DNA from: G016234445 sp964438865
GTDB taxonomy: Bacteria > Chloroflexota > Dehalococcoidia > Tepidiformales > Tepidiformaceae
NCBI GenBank assembly: GCA_964438865.1
Contig: CAYTMI010000007.1
Coordinates: 133,813-197,812 of the forward strand
DNA length: 64,000 bases
Reading direction: 5' to 3'
In this document: piece by piece, positions 9,277 through 17,452 of the stretch
Position numbering within the stretch: the stretch's first letter is position 1
Layout of the letters: each line of letters starts with the position of its first letter
Notes under the pieces: model-generated
Databases searched by the model: none
What the model saw: only the letters and a program-made list of their open reading frames with translations
What the model was told of the DNA's origin: nothing
Program-made: the position numbers and the translations under genes

Positions 9277-9947
9277 GCTGGCTGCGAGATTCAATCGGAT
9301 CCCGGCACGGTTTCGTCCTCGGGGAACTGACCGTCGAGCCCATTGATGGCGGGTGGCGAATTCGCGGCCCACGCAGTGGGAGTGAAGCTCCGGCGGTCGA
9401 ACCCTCTCCTTCGGTGGTCCGCCAGCACGTCCGCTACGACGACGCCAGCCGCTATCGCCCCCTTTCCGGAGCGAGAACCGTCCCCTCCCACTGGCAGATC
9501 ACCGTCACCAGCGACCAAGCAGTCTTCGGTGTAGTCGATGTCGTCTACCCGTTGGCGATAGCTCACATCGACCAGGCCGCCACCGGATCCCTCCGTCCTT
9601 GTTCCCTCGCAGAAACATTGCCCCGGCAGTCCGGCCGCTACGAAGACTCCTCGGCGCTCACGGCCCATGGCCGTCGCGCAGCCGTCGCCGCCCTCTGCGA
9701 TAACTGCGTGCGGACCCCGCAGTGGTCCGAAGAGCGGGCCACTGCGGCGTATCGGATCCCCTGCCCTGAACCCTGCAGCGTCATGGTCGCGCTCTGCCGC
9801 GAGGCAGCCATCTGGGAACAGGATCCGCCTCCTCCCTCACCCATCGACCTTGCTTTACCGTTCGCGGCTTTGGACGTCACGGGGAACGAGATGCGCGAGG
9901 CGTGGCTCGCGCAATCACGAACACCAGTCCCCGCTGGAGGCAACTGA
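9270..9947 (+). CDS. DR2241-like 4Fe-4S cluster protein
   Basis: This 225-residue protein resembles the C-terminal part of Deinococcus DR2241, where a CbiX chelatase is joined to a 4Fe-4S binding domain. Here the two parts are separate but overlapping genes. The visible cysteines are in LCDNC and CPEPC, with one more Cys seven residues after the last (CSVMVALC), enough for a 4Fe-4S cluster. The N-terminal part should be the stabilising domain. ATG 9270 has AGGAGG upstream. The exact function is unknown. A redox role in sirohydrochlorin formation or in controlling the chelatase is plausible but inferred. Confidence 0.7.
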   Translation: MVSWLRDSIGSRHGFVLGELTVEPIDGGWRIRGPRSGSEAPAVEPSPSVVRQHVRYDDASRYRPLSGARTVPSHWQITVTSDQAVFGVVDVVYPLAIAHIDQAATGSLRPCSLAETLPRQSGRYEDSSALTAHGRRAAVAALCDNCVRTPQWSEERATAAYRIPCPEPCSVMVALCREAAIWEQDPPPPSPIDLALPFAALDVTGNEMREAWLAQSRTPVPAGGN

Positions 9948-9950
9948 ACA

Positions 9951-10958
9951 ATGAAATATCGCAAGATTCAGGGCACCGATCTCACCGTCTCCGCCGTGGG
10001 CTTCGGCGTCTGGACCGTCGGCACGACCTGGTGGGGGGTGAAAGACCGCCATGTGGGAATCGGTCTGCTTCGCCGCGCCTTCGACCTCGGCGTCACGTTC
10101 TTCGACACCGCAGATACGTATGCAAGCGGCGACGCGGAGACCATCCTTCGCGAAGCCCTCGGCCGCCGCCGCCATGACATCGTCATCGCCACGAAGTTCG
10201 GGTACGACATCTACAACCATCCTGACCGGCCCGGCCAGCAGGAGCGCCCGCACGATTGGTCGCCGAAGTACATGCGCAAGGCGCTCGAGGGATCGCTCCG
10301 CCGCCTTGGCACCGACTACATCGACTTCTACCAGCTCCACAACCCACGCGCCGACGCCATCGACAACGACGCCCTCTGGGATGAACTGCTCCGCGCGAAG
10401 GAAGAGGGGCTGATCCGGGGCATCGGCACCGCCCTCGGTCCGGCCTTCGACCTGCGCCAGGCTCACGAAGGCGTCGAGTCGATCGCGAAGCGCAAGGCCC
10501 CGCCCCAAGTCATCTATAACATGTTCGAACAGGGGGTCGGTGCCGGCGTCGTGGCGACTGCCTACGAGCACGGTGTCTCCATCCTTGTCCGCGTACCCCA
10601 CTGTTCTGGCTTGCTCGATGGCTCCGTCACCCAGGACACCACCTTCGAGGCTGGAGACCACCGCAACTGGCGCGTGACCACCAATCACCGCCGCCGTCTC
10701 TGGATGGAGGACGGCCTCCGCAAGCTCGACCGTCTCAGCTTCCTCACCGAGGGCCGCACCATCGGCCAGGCTGCGATCCAGTTCGTCCTCTATCAGCCAA
10801 TCGTCGCCTCCGTTCTGCCCAACATCTACGACGCGGCGATGCTCGAAGAATTCGCCAGCTTCGGCAGCGCCCGCCCACTCTCAGAGGAGGAGTACGGCCG
10901 CGTCCAGGCCCTCTACGCCCGCAACTTCGACTTAACCCCGGCCATCGCCGCCGGATAA
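9951..10958 (+). CDS. Aldo/keto reductase in the haem operon
   Basis: This is a 335-residue AKR-family NAD(P)H oxidoreductase with a TIM barrel. The catalytic tetrad is visible: Asp and Tyr in FFDTADTYASGDAE, Lys in VIATKFGYD and His in FYQLHNPRAD. It begins 3 bases after the DR2241-like gene and ends 10 bases before the HemQ-like gene, so it is within the operon. Its substrate cannot be read from the sequence. No precorrin-2 dehydrogenase is present in the locus, and a tetrapyrrole redox step is one possible job; a general carbonyl reductase is the alternative. Confidence 0.85.
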   Translation: MKYRKIQGTDLTVSAVGFGVWTVGTTWWGVKDRHVGIGLLRRAFDLGVTFFDTADTYASGDAETILREALGRRRHDIVIATKFGYDIYNHPDRPGQQERPHDWSPKYMRKALEGSLRRLGTDYIDFYQLHNPRADAIDNDALWDELLRAKEEGLIRGIGTALGPAFDLRQAHEGVESIAKRKAPPQVIYNMFEQGVGAGVVATAYEHGVSILVRVPHCSGLLDGSVTQDTTFEAGDHRNWRVTTNHRRRLWMEDGLRKLDRLSFLTEGRTIGQAAIQFVLYQPIVASVLPNIYDAAMLEEFASFGSARPLSEEEYGRVQALYARNFDLTPAIAAG

Positions 10959-10968
10959 AGGAGCTCCG

Positions 10969-11763
10969 ATGTCGCATTCCCCCAACTCCCCGCAGGACGC
11001 CGGCCCACCTCGCCGTGGCCCGATGGTAGACCTCGATCCCAGCGGCCAGGTCACCGGAAAGGAGCCTGATCGTACGCAGAGGCAGTTCCTGAACTATGCC
11101 TTCTACAAGGTCGACCCGGCTTTCCGCCGGCTCCCGGCCCCCGAACGCCGAGCCGCAGCCGATGAGTTCATGGAGGTCGTCGGCGCTTGGGAAGACCACA
11201 ACGACCTCCTCCTTCGTACCTACTCGCTTGTCGGGCTTCGCGGTGACGCAGACTTCATGTTCTGGCGCATCTCCAACGACCTTCGCCGCCTTCAGGAGAT
11301 GCAGGCGTGCCTCAACCGCACCAGCCTCGGTGCCTATCTCACGCAGCCCTACAACTTTCTCTCGCTCCAGAAGCGCTCCCAGTACGTCAATCGGATCGAG
11401 GGCTCAGGCGAAGGTCTCGAATTGCTTCCCGGCCAGGGCAATTTTCTTTTCGTCTACCCCTTCGTAAAGACTCGCGCCTGGTACAACCTCTCCCCCCACG
11501 CCCGCCAGGGGATGATGGACGAGCACATCCACGCCGCCGGGCCCTTCAAGGGGATCCGCCTCAACACCAGCTACAGTTATGGCATCGACGATCAGGAGTT
11601 CATCGTCGCGTTCGACTCCGATTATCCCCAGGAGTTCGTCGATCTTGTCCAGCGTCTCCGCCACACCGAGGCCAGCCTATACACCCTGAGGGACACACCG
11701 ATGTTCACCTGCGCGAAATCGGATGTTGCCTCGATCCTGGGCCAGGTGGCGAACCTTGAATAA
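10969..11763 (+). CDS. hemQ: HemQ-like protein (chlorite dismutase family, coproheme decarboxylase type)
   Basis: HemQ converts coproheme to haem b with peroxide. The 264-residue protein has the family core: QYVNRIEG, a YPFVKTRAWYNL block and HARQGMMDEHI, with the proximal haem His at about residue 186. Then come NTSYSYGIDDQEF and a C-terminal RLRHTEASLYTLRDTP. These features match HemQ rather than true chlorite dismutase. Finding it beside ahbC, an ahbD-like gene and ahbAB is unusual, because both AhbD and HemQ finish haem from (iron-)coproporphyrin III. A GGAGCTCCG site precedes the ATG. Haloarchaea also carry Ahb genes with a Cld-family protein, so coexistence has a precedent. Confidence 0.85.
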   Translation: MSHSPNSPQDAGPPRRGPMVDLDPSGQVTGKEPDRTQRQFLNYAFYKVDPAFRRLPAPERRAAADEFMEVVGAWEDHNDLLLRTYSLVGLRGDADFMFWRISNDLRRLQEMQACLNRTSLGAYLTQPYNFLSLQKRSQYVNRIEGSGEGLELLPGQGNFLFVYPFVKTRAWYNLSPHARQGMMDEHIHAAGPFKGIRLNTSYSYGIDDQEFIVAFDSDYPQEFVDLVQRLRHTEASLYTLRDTPMFTCAKSDVASILGQVANLE

Positions 11764-13030
11764 CGCCTCGGTCTGCGAAGCCGCCCGCGCGCTCTTTCCC
11801 GGCGGGGTGAACAGCCCTGTCCGCTCCTTCCGCTCCGTTGGCGGCAACCCCGTGCCCATCGCCCGCGGCGTCGGCGCTTACGTCTTCGATGTGGAGGGCC
11901 GCCAGTACATCGACTACGTCGCCGCATTCGGCCCCCTCATCCTCGGTCACGCCCACCCCGCCGTCCTCGATGCGATACACCGGGCAGCGGTTTCGGGTAC
12001 GGCCTTCGGGGCCCTCACCCCGGGCGAAGTCTGGCTTGGAGAGCGCGTCGTCGCGGCCACGGGCATCGACCGTGTCCGCTTCGTCAATTCAGGCACCGAG
12101 GCGACCATGACCGCTATCCGGCTGGCCCGTGCTGCCACCGGCCGCGACCTCGTCGTTAAGTTCGACGGTTGCTACCACGGCCATAGCGACGGCCTCCTCG
12201 TGAAATCAGGGAGCGGGGTCGCCACGCTGGGACTGAGCGACTCCGCAGGTGTGCCCCAGGGAATAGCCGACCTCACGGCAGTCCTCCCGTACAACGACCC
12301 GGAGGCGCTTCACACCTGGTTCCGCAAGCGGGGCTCCGAGACCGCTGCCGTCATCGTCGAGCCCATCGCGGGAAACATGGGCGTCGTCGAACCCACCGCG
12401 GGGTTCGTCGAAGCACTCCAGTCCGAGCCCCGGAACCATGGAGCACTGCTCATCGCTGACGAGGTGATCACCGGCTTTCGACTCCGCTACGGCCTATCGG
12501 CGGTCATCCCCAGGGCAGACCTCGTCTGCCTCGGCAAGATCATCGGCGGCGGCCTTCCCATCGGCGCATTCGGCGGGCGCGAGGACCTCATGATGCGGAT
12601 CGCTCCCGCGGGTCCGGTCTACCAGGCAGGGACTCTCAGCGGGAACCCGCTCGTGATGGCTGCCGGCTGCGCCATGCTCGACGCCCTCGCAGATGGCTCC
12701 GTCCATTCGCGCGTCGAGGAACTCGCCACCCACCTCCAGAACGGGCTCAACGCCGCTATCAAGCATGCCGAACTCACGGCGGCCGTAGTCCGTCGCGGCT
12801 CCATGGTCACCGTCTTCTTTCGCGGTGGCGCCCCGCGTAACTTCGCCGAGGCAGCTGAGTCCGACACGTCGGTCTTCGCGCGCTTCCACCGCGCCATGCT
12901 CGCGCGGGGCATACTTCTTCCGCCGTCCCAGTTCGAAACCTGGTTCGTGTCGGCCGCTCATTCGCCGGCCGACATCGACCAGACGGTGATGGCCGCCCAC
13001 GAAGCCATGCGGGAAGCTGCAACTGGATGA
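11756..13030 (+). CDS. hemL: Glutamate-1-semialdehyde 2,1-aminomutase
   Basis: HemL converts glutamate-1-semialdehyde to 5-aminolevulinate using PLP. The 424-residue protein starts close to LFPGGVNSPVRSF, the conserved HemL opening. It has NSGTEATMTAIRLAR, YHGHSD, an LLIADEVITGFR motif and the PLP lysine in LGKIIGGGLPIG (Lys261). TTG 11756 was chosen because upstream residues do not match the family and an AGGTGG lies seven bases before it. This start overlaps the hemQ stop. hemA makes its substrate in the same operon. Confidence 0.95.
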   Translation: MNNASVCEAARALFPGGVNSPVRSFRSVGGNPVPIARGVGAYVFDVEGRQYIDYVAAFGPLILGHAHPAVLDAIHRAAVSGTAFGALTPGEVWLGERVVAATGIDRVRFVNSGTEATMTAIRLARAATGRDLVVKFDGCYHGHSDGLLVKSGSGVATLGLSDSAGVPQGIADLTAVLPYNDPEALHTWFRKRGSETAAVIVEPIAGNMGVVEPTAGFVEALQSEPRNHGALLIADEVITGFRLRYGLSAVIPRADLVCLGKIIGGGLPIGAFGGREDLMMRIAPAGPVYQAGTLSGNPLVMAAGCAMLDALADGSVHSRVEELATHLQNGLNAAIKHAELTAAVVRRGSMVTVFFRGGAPRNFAEAAESDTSVFARFHRAMLARGILLPPSQFETWFVSAAHSPADIDQTVMAAHEAMREAATG

Positions 13031-13920
13031 CCAGGCTGCGGCTCGGGACGCGCGCCAGCAAGCTAGCACTTGTCCAGAGCCGCGCCGTCGCGGCCATGCT
13101 CGAACGTGCCAATGCTGATCTGTCGGTTGAACTCGTCGAGGTCTCAACTAAGGGGGACCGGGACCAGTCGAGCCCCCTCGACACCGGCACCGGGTGGTTC
13201 ACGCGGGCCATCCAGCAGGCACTGCTGGACAACCGGGTCGACATCGCCGTCCACAGCTACAAGGATCTCCCCACGAAACAGCCCGCCGGCCTCGTCATCG
13301 GGGCTGTGCCGGCCCGGGAGGACCCCCGCGACGCCCTTGTCAGCGCTCGTGGACTGTCCCTGGACGAGCTACAGGGGGGAGCCGTTGTTGGAACGAGCAG
13401 CCCTCGCCGCGAAGCCCAGCTTCACGCGATGCGCCCAGACCTCCAATTCCGCACTATCCGCGGCAATGTCGAGACGCGACTCGCCAAGGTCGAAGCAGGC
13501 GAATATGACGCCACAGTCCTGGCGTTGGCCGGGCTGCGGCGGCTGGGCCTCGAAGATCGTGCCACTCAGGTGTTCACGCTCGATCAGATGCTGCCAGCCC
13601 CCGCCCAGGGTGCCCTCGTGGTCGAATGCCGAGAAGCGGACCGCGAGGCAATTCACGCACTGAACTCCATCCAGGACGCCGTGCTGACAGCACCCCTCCT
13701 CGCCGAGCGGACGTTCATGGCCGCGCTCGAAGCGGGCTGCAGATTCCCGGCAGGGGCGTATGCCGTCCTCGATCGCGACAGCCTGTACCTTGAGGGCCTC
13801 GTCGCCCGCGGAGATCATGTGGTTCGAGGGCATGCGACCGGGCCAGCCGACGGTGCTTCGGACATCGGAACGGTCCTCGCCCGCGAACTTCTCGAACGGG
13901 CGGGCTTGCGCCCCTCCTGA
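13027..13920 (+). CDS. hemC: Hydroxymethylbilane synthase (porphobilinogen deaminase)
   Basis: The enzyme joins four porphobilinogens into hydroxymethylbilane. The 297-residue protein has LRLGTRASKLAL at the start and the catalytic Asp in HSYKDLPT (Asp80). It also has GTSSPRREAQL, RGNVETRL, and the dipyrromethane cofactor cysteine in EAGCRFPAGAYA (Cys238). The ATG overlaps the hemL stop (ATGA). It is the last gene of the rightward haem operon. hemB, which supplies porphobilinogen, is not in the window. Confidence 0.95.
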   Translation: MTRLRLGTRASKLALVQSRAVAAMLERANADLSVELVEVSTKGDRDQSSPLDTGTGWFTRAIQQALLDNRVDIAVHSYKDLPTKQPAGLVIGAVPAREDPRDALVSARGLSLDELQGGAVVGTSSPRREAQLHAMRPDLQFRTIRGNVETRLAKVEAGEYDATVLALAGLRRLGLEDRATQVFTLDQMLPAPAQGALVVECREADREAIHALNSIQDAVLTAPLLAERTFMAALEAGCRFPAGAYAVLDRDSLYLEGLVARGDHVVRGHATGPADGASDIGTVLARELLERAGLRPS

Positions 13921-14252
13921 CGGCCTGATTGAGCGTGAACCACTGCGGCAGGCGTGGACGGCGAGACCCAGTTGGTACATCGAACACCGGCGCGGGGTCG
14001 CCGCCTTCCTGGCGCGGCTGGTGGCCCGTCGGGCATCCCCAGCGCTTCGGGGCGAACGTACCGGCGCTTGGCAGCACATTTGTGCGAATTCTGGTGGCTG
14101 CACCCTCGAATAGTACAACCGCCTGCCGACTTCGCGTTCGTGCTCAACGATGAGGTCTCCGCCGCGTGACAAGGGATGAGGATGGACCGATCCGTGCGTG
14201 TTGACCGTTGCCGAGACGCCAATGGCCGGGGTTCGAACCTTCGGAAGCCTCG
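13921..14252. other. Intergenic stretch with decayed reading frames and repeat copy B
   Basis: After hemC there is no intact gene for 330 bases. One frame reads LIEREPLRQAW to SPALRGER without a stop until 14113, and another ends with the repeat-encoded FAFVLND tail at 14169. These look like remnants of a gene whose 3' end was left here. No clear terminator with a T tract was seen after hemC. Confidence 0.45.
14103..14226. repeat. Imperfect direct repeat, copy B (right of the haem locus)
   Basis: Partner of the copy at 888-1012, in the same orientation. The match starts at CCCTCGAATAGTACAACC and runs through the stop of a short shared frame to GTTGCCGAGACGCCAATG. It ends just before the broken maleylpyruvate-isomerase-like gene. 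Similarity is weaker but traceable for about 25 bases further to the left. Confidence 0.75.
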
Positions 14253-14959
14253 ATGGCGGAGGCGAAAGGACTGCTGGCGGACTCGAGCGCCCGGGTGGCG
14301 GCGCTTCTGGCGAGCGGCCAACGGCCTGTGAGCTGTGGAACGTGCGGGATGTCGTGGCGCACCAGGGTGGCCACGTTGAGGCGGGGATGGGCCTGCGGGG
14401 GATGAACACGCTGGACGCGATGAACCAGGCCCAGGTGGACCTGCGGCACGACTGGCCGACTGGGAGGCTGGTGGAGGAGATCCGGGAGGGGACGCCGCGG
14501 GCGATCACGTCGCGGCGGGGGTTGGGGTGGCCCCCGCGGATCGTCCGGGTACCGGCGCCGGACTACGGGCTGATCCGCGTGGACTACCTGCTGCGGGTGG
14601 TGTTTCCGCGGGACGTGTGAATCCACCGGCTGGACATCGCGGACGCCACCGGCCTGCCCTTCGTGATGTCGGCGGAGCACGACGGGGTGCTGGTGGCGCA
14701 TGTGGTACGGGACATGGAGCGGAACGTGCGGAAGCGGCTGCCGGGCGCTTCGATCTGGCTGACCGTGGAGGGAGCCGCGGGGGGTACGTGGACGCTCGGG
14801 AAGGGCGAGGAGGTCGCGGTGACGGCGGGCGTGCTCGACTTCATGCGGGCTTCGAGCGGGCGGCTTGCGCCGGCGCGGCGGCTCGCGGCGGCGGAGGTGT
14901 CGACAGCGGACGCGGCGCTGAAGGATCGGGTGTTGGCGTCGCTGGTGGCGGTCTATTAG
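14253..14959 (+). pseudogene. Broken DinB-fold protein, mycothiol-dependent maleylpyruvate isomerase family
   Basis: The start reads MAEAKGLLADSSARVAALLASG in one frame. Near 14320 the homology moves to another frame, with CELWNVRDVVAHQGGHVEAG, the metal-site helix of the family. That frame meets TGA at 14618-14620, exactly where relatives have tryptophan (RDV-stop-IHRLDIADATG for the usual RDxW(I/M)HRxDI). After the stop the same frame continues to the natural end at 14959. So there is a frameshift and a nonsense codon in one gene. It sits directly beside repeat copy B, which fits a damaged junction. Its original function (thiol-dependent or unknown) is lost. Confidence 0.8.
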
Positions 14960-15062
14960 AACCGGGCGCCGAATGCGGGCCAGGGGGAGTGCCGGTATGC
15001 TGCGGCGACTGGCTCCCGGGGCCCCGTGGCGGAAACGGGGGCCGACGTCCGGAGGGGCTCAC

Positions 15063-15794
15063 TTGGCCGACGAAGTGCTTTGTTTTCGAAATAGCGGGGT
15101 CCTGGAGGTGGTCCTGAACCGGCCGCACCGGCGCAACGCGCTGACTGCGCCCCTGTTGGACGGGCTGCACGAGGCGATCGATGCGGCGGCGACCGACCCG
15201 GAGGTTCACGTCGTCCTGCTCCGGGGCGAGGGCGGCGCGCTGTGCGCTGGAGTGGACCTGACAGAGTTTGGGGCGGACCCGCCGCCGGCGTGGCTGCCGG
15301 AGTTTCGACAGAAGTGGGTCGACCTCCAGGTGAAGCTCTACCAGTGTCCCGTGGCGATCGTGGGAGCGCTGGAACGGTTCGCGATCAACGGGGGCGGACC
15401 GCTGGCCAGCTGTTGCGATCTGCTCATCGCGGGAGAAACCGCGTATCTGCAGGTCGGCGAGATCCGGCAGAACACGTCACCGGCGATGAATCTCGCGTGG
15501 CTTGTGCTGCGCCACGGTGAAGCGGTCGCGGCGCGGATGGCGCTTACGGGCGACAAGGTGATGGGCCCGGAACTCTACCGGCTGGGAATCGCGACCGAGG
15601 TGGTGCCGGACGACCAGGTGCTGACGCGGGCGAGAGAACTCGCGGCGTCGATCGCTTCATACGCTCCTGGGGGTGTACGGGGAGTCAAGGCGACGATGCG
15701 GGGACTTCGCCAACTGAGCGACCCGGAGTCGTACTTCCGCGAAGGGTTCAAGTGGTTCTCGGGACAGCCGGGGCGGGGAACGCCGCGGGTCTGA
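15063..15794 (+). CDS. Enoyl-CoA hydratase/isomerase family protein
   Basis: Crotonase-fold protein of 243 residues. It has LEVVLNRPHRRNAL at the start, the oxyanion-hole segment GGALCAGVDLTEFG, and a second element with NGGGPLASCCDLLIAGE. The usual hydratase glutamates are not obvious in the second block, so the reaction may differ from simple hydration. TTG 15063 was chosen because CCGGAGGGG sits about 7 bases upstream and it gives the normal family N-terminus; an ATG at 14973 would add 30 unlike residues. It is transcribed towards the oppositely oriented VOC gene. Confidence 0.82.
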   Translation: MADEVLCFRNSGVLEVVLNRPHRRNALTAPLLDGLHEAIDAAATDPEVHVVLLRGEGGALCAGVDLTEFGADPPPAWLPEFRQKWVDLQVKLYQCPVAIVGALERFAINGGGPLASCCDLLIAGETAYLQVGEIRQNTSPAMNLAWLVLRHGEAVAARMALTGDKVMGPELYRLGIATEVVPDDQVLTRARELAASIASYAPGGVRGVKATMRGLRQLSDPESYFREGFKWFSGQPGRGTPRV

Positions 15795-15799
15795 CCGGC

Positions 15800-16600
15800 T
15801 CAGTGTTCCAGGCGGGGGGTCAACTGCACGAGCACGCCGCCGGTATCGCGGGGATGGAGAAACACGTGCGGTGGCTGTCGGACCAGGGTCGCGCCGGCGG
15901 CCTCGCAATCGCGCACTGAAGCGCCGAGATCGCGGGCGACGAGGGCGAGAGCGAGGGGGCCTTCACCGGCGGTGTCCAGGCGCTTTCGCATCGGTGACGA
16001 CGCGCTCGGCCACGGGGTCACCATCTCAATCATTCTGCGGCCGAGGAGGAAGCGGGCGGCGTCGCTCCCGCCCAGCGGGTGGGGCCCGAGCATGGCCGGG
16101 GCCGCACCTACGATGCCGGACCATCGTTCGACGGCTACCTGGAGGTCGCGGACAAGCAGGGCCACGTGGTCGAGGTCAACCTTGCACACGGGGCCCGTTT
16201 CGGGAGGCTGGCCGGCAGACGTTAGTTCCACCCACAGGCCGTTGGCCCAGCTGGGCAAGACGCGGACCATGCCGGGGGAATGCTCCACTTCGGCGCCCGC
16301 CCTTCGGAGTTGGGCCAGGCGCGCATCGAAGTCGGGCACGGCCACATGGATGGTCTCGACGCCCGCGCGGGTGCTGGCGTGGCTGCCCCTACCTTGCTCG
16401 TGGAGCACAAGCTGGGCGTCGCCGACAGCGAAGACAACGGTCGCGGGAGCGCCGGCCTCGACGGGCAAGTACCGTGGCCGGCTGCCCAGGAGAGCGGCGA
16501 AGGTGTCGGCAGGTCGTTGAACGTCCGCACAACGGATCGAGACACCGATGAGGCGCGAAGGCCCTTCGGCTGGCCGAGGGGGATGGTTTCCGCCGCTCAC
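15800..16600 (-). CDS. VOC-superfamily (glyoxalase-fold) two-module protein
   Basis: A 266-residue protein made of two glyoxalase/bleomycin-resistance modules. The first begins LIGVSIRCADVQRPADTFA and the second VDLDHVALLVRDLQVAVERWSGIVG. The second resembles methylmalonyl-CoA epimerase and Glyoxalase_4 proteins, with metal-ligand candidates His (VDLDHVAL) and Glu (RMIEMVTP). The GTG start overlaps the stop of the upstream enoyl-CoA hydratase gene, so it belongs to the leftward catabolic operon. The substrate is not known; a CoA ester or ring-cleavage intermediate would fit the context. Confidence 0.78.
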   Translation of the reverse strand: MSGGNHPPRPAEGPSRLIGVSIRCADVQRPADTFAALLGSRPRYLPVEAGAPATVVFAVGDAQLVLHEQGRGSHASTRAGVETIHVAVPDFDARLAQLRRAGAEVEHSPGMVRVLPSWANGLWVELTSAGQPPETGPVCKVDLDHVALLVRDLQVAVERWSGIVGAAPAMLGPHPLGGSDAARFLLGRRMIEMVTPWPSASSPMRKRLDTAGEGPLALALVARDLGASVRDCEAAGATLVRQPPHVFLHPRDTGGVLVQLTPRLEH

Positions 16601-17397
16601 CGGCCGGTGAACCGTGGCGGGCGCCGTTCGAGGAAAGCCTGGATGCCTTCCGCGCGGTCTTCGATGGGGACTTCCCGGGGCAGGGGCGCTGCGAAGCGCA
16701 TGAAGCCGGCGTGGGTCATGGTGAGGCCCTCATAGACCTGCTTTTTCATGAGCCCAATCGCCTTCGTTGGGGCGACGGCCAGCCGGCCCGCCAACTCACG
16801 CACGGTGTCTTCGAAAGCCTCGGGAGGGGCTGAGATGGTGACCATGCCGGCGACCGCAGCTTCGGCGCCGGTGTACGGCCTGCCGAGGATGAGGAACTCA
16901 AGTGCGCGAGTCAGGCCGATGGCCCTGGGCTGGAACCAGGCACAGCCGGTGACTGCATGCATGCCGCGTTCGATGACACGCTGGTCGCGGAGCTGCGCAT
17001 CGTCGGTGGCTATTCGGAAGTCGCAAGCCATTGCGAGGTCGAGGCCAACGCCGAACGCGAATCCATGGATGGCGGCGATGGTGGGCTTGGCCATCGAGCG
17101 GAGGGCCGCCTGGAGGGAGGCGTGGGAGAGGGGGGCTGAGGGTTGGAACGGGAAGCCGCCGGGCAGGGCGCCCATGCCTCGAAGCTCGTCTCCGGGACAA
17201 AAGCCCTTGCCGGCACCGCGGATGACGACCACGCGGATGGAGTCGTCCGCGGCGGACGCTTCGACGGCGCAGAGCAGTTCGGCAAGCATGGTGGTGGTTA
17301 TGGCGTTCCGGCGTTCGGGCCTGTTCAGGGTGAGCGTGACCACTCCCCCGTCGAGTTCCCAGGTGACCTCCTGCATCGCGGCGAAGTCGCTGGTCAT
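16597..17397 (-). CDS. Enoyl-CoA hydratase/isomerase
   Basis: A crotonase-family protein of 266 residues. It has VTLTLNRPERRNAI near the N-terminus, the oxyanion-hole loop GKGFCPGDELRGMG, and AIHGFAFGVGLDLAMACDFRIA in the second core motif. The conserved C-terminal helix and ERRPPRFTGR tail are present. It probably hydrates or isomerises an enoyl-CoA formed by the acyl-CoA dehydrogenase encoded just upstream. A GGAG site precedes the ATG at 17397. Confidence 0.88.
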   Translation of the reverse strand: MTSDFAAMQEVTWELDGGVVTLTLNRPERRNAITTTMLAELLCAVEASAADDSIRVVVIRGAGKGFCPGDELRGMGALPGGFPFQPSAPLSHASLQAALRSMAKPTIAAIHGFAFGVGLDLAMACDFRIATDDAQLRDQRVIERGMHAVTGCAWFQPRAIGLTRALEFLILGRPYTGAEAAVAGMVTISAPPEAFEDTVRELAGRLAVAPTKAIGLMKKQVYEGLTMTHAGFMRFAAPLPREVPIEDRAEGIQAFLERRPPRFTGR

Positions 17398-17452
17398 GAT
17401 CCGGGGCTCCTTCCTTGCCGGCCTGGATCGAGGCTGGAAGCGTTGCGGGGCG

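Noticed and set aside
10969..11763. True chlorite dismutase (perchlorate respiration)
   Set aside because: No perchlorate reductase genes are near, and the gene is inside a haem operon with HemQ-type landmarks.
14618..14620. TGA in the maleylpyruvate-isomerase-like gene as a selenocysteine or Trp codon
   Set aside because: Relatives have Trp here, not Cys. No SECIS-like hairpin was looked for with success, the gene also has a frameshift, and TGA acts as a normal stop elsewhere in the window.
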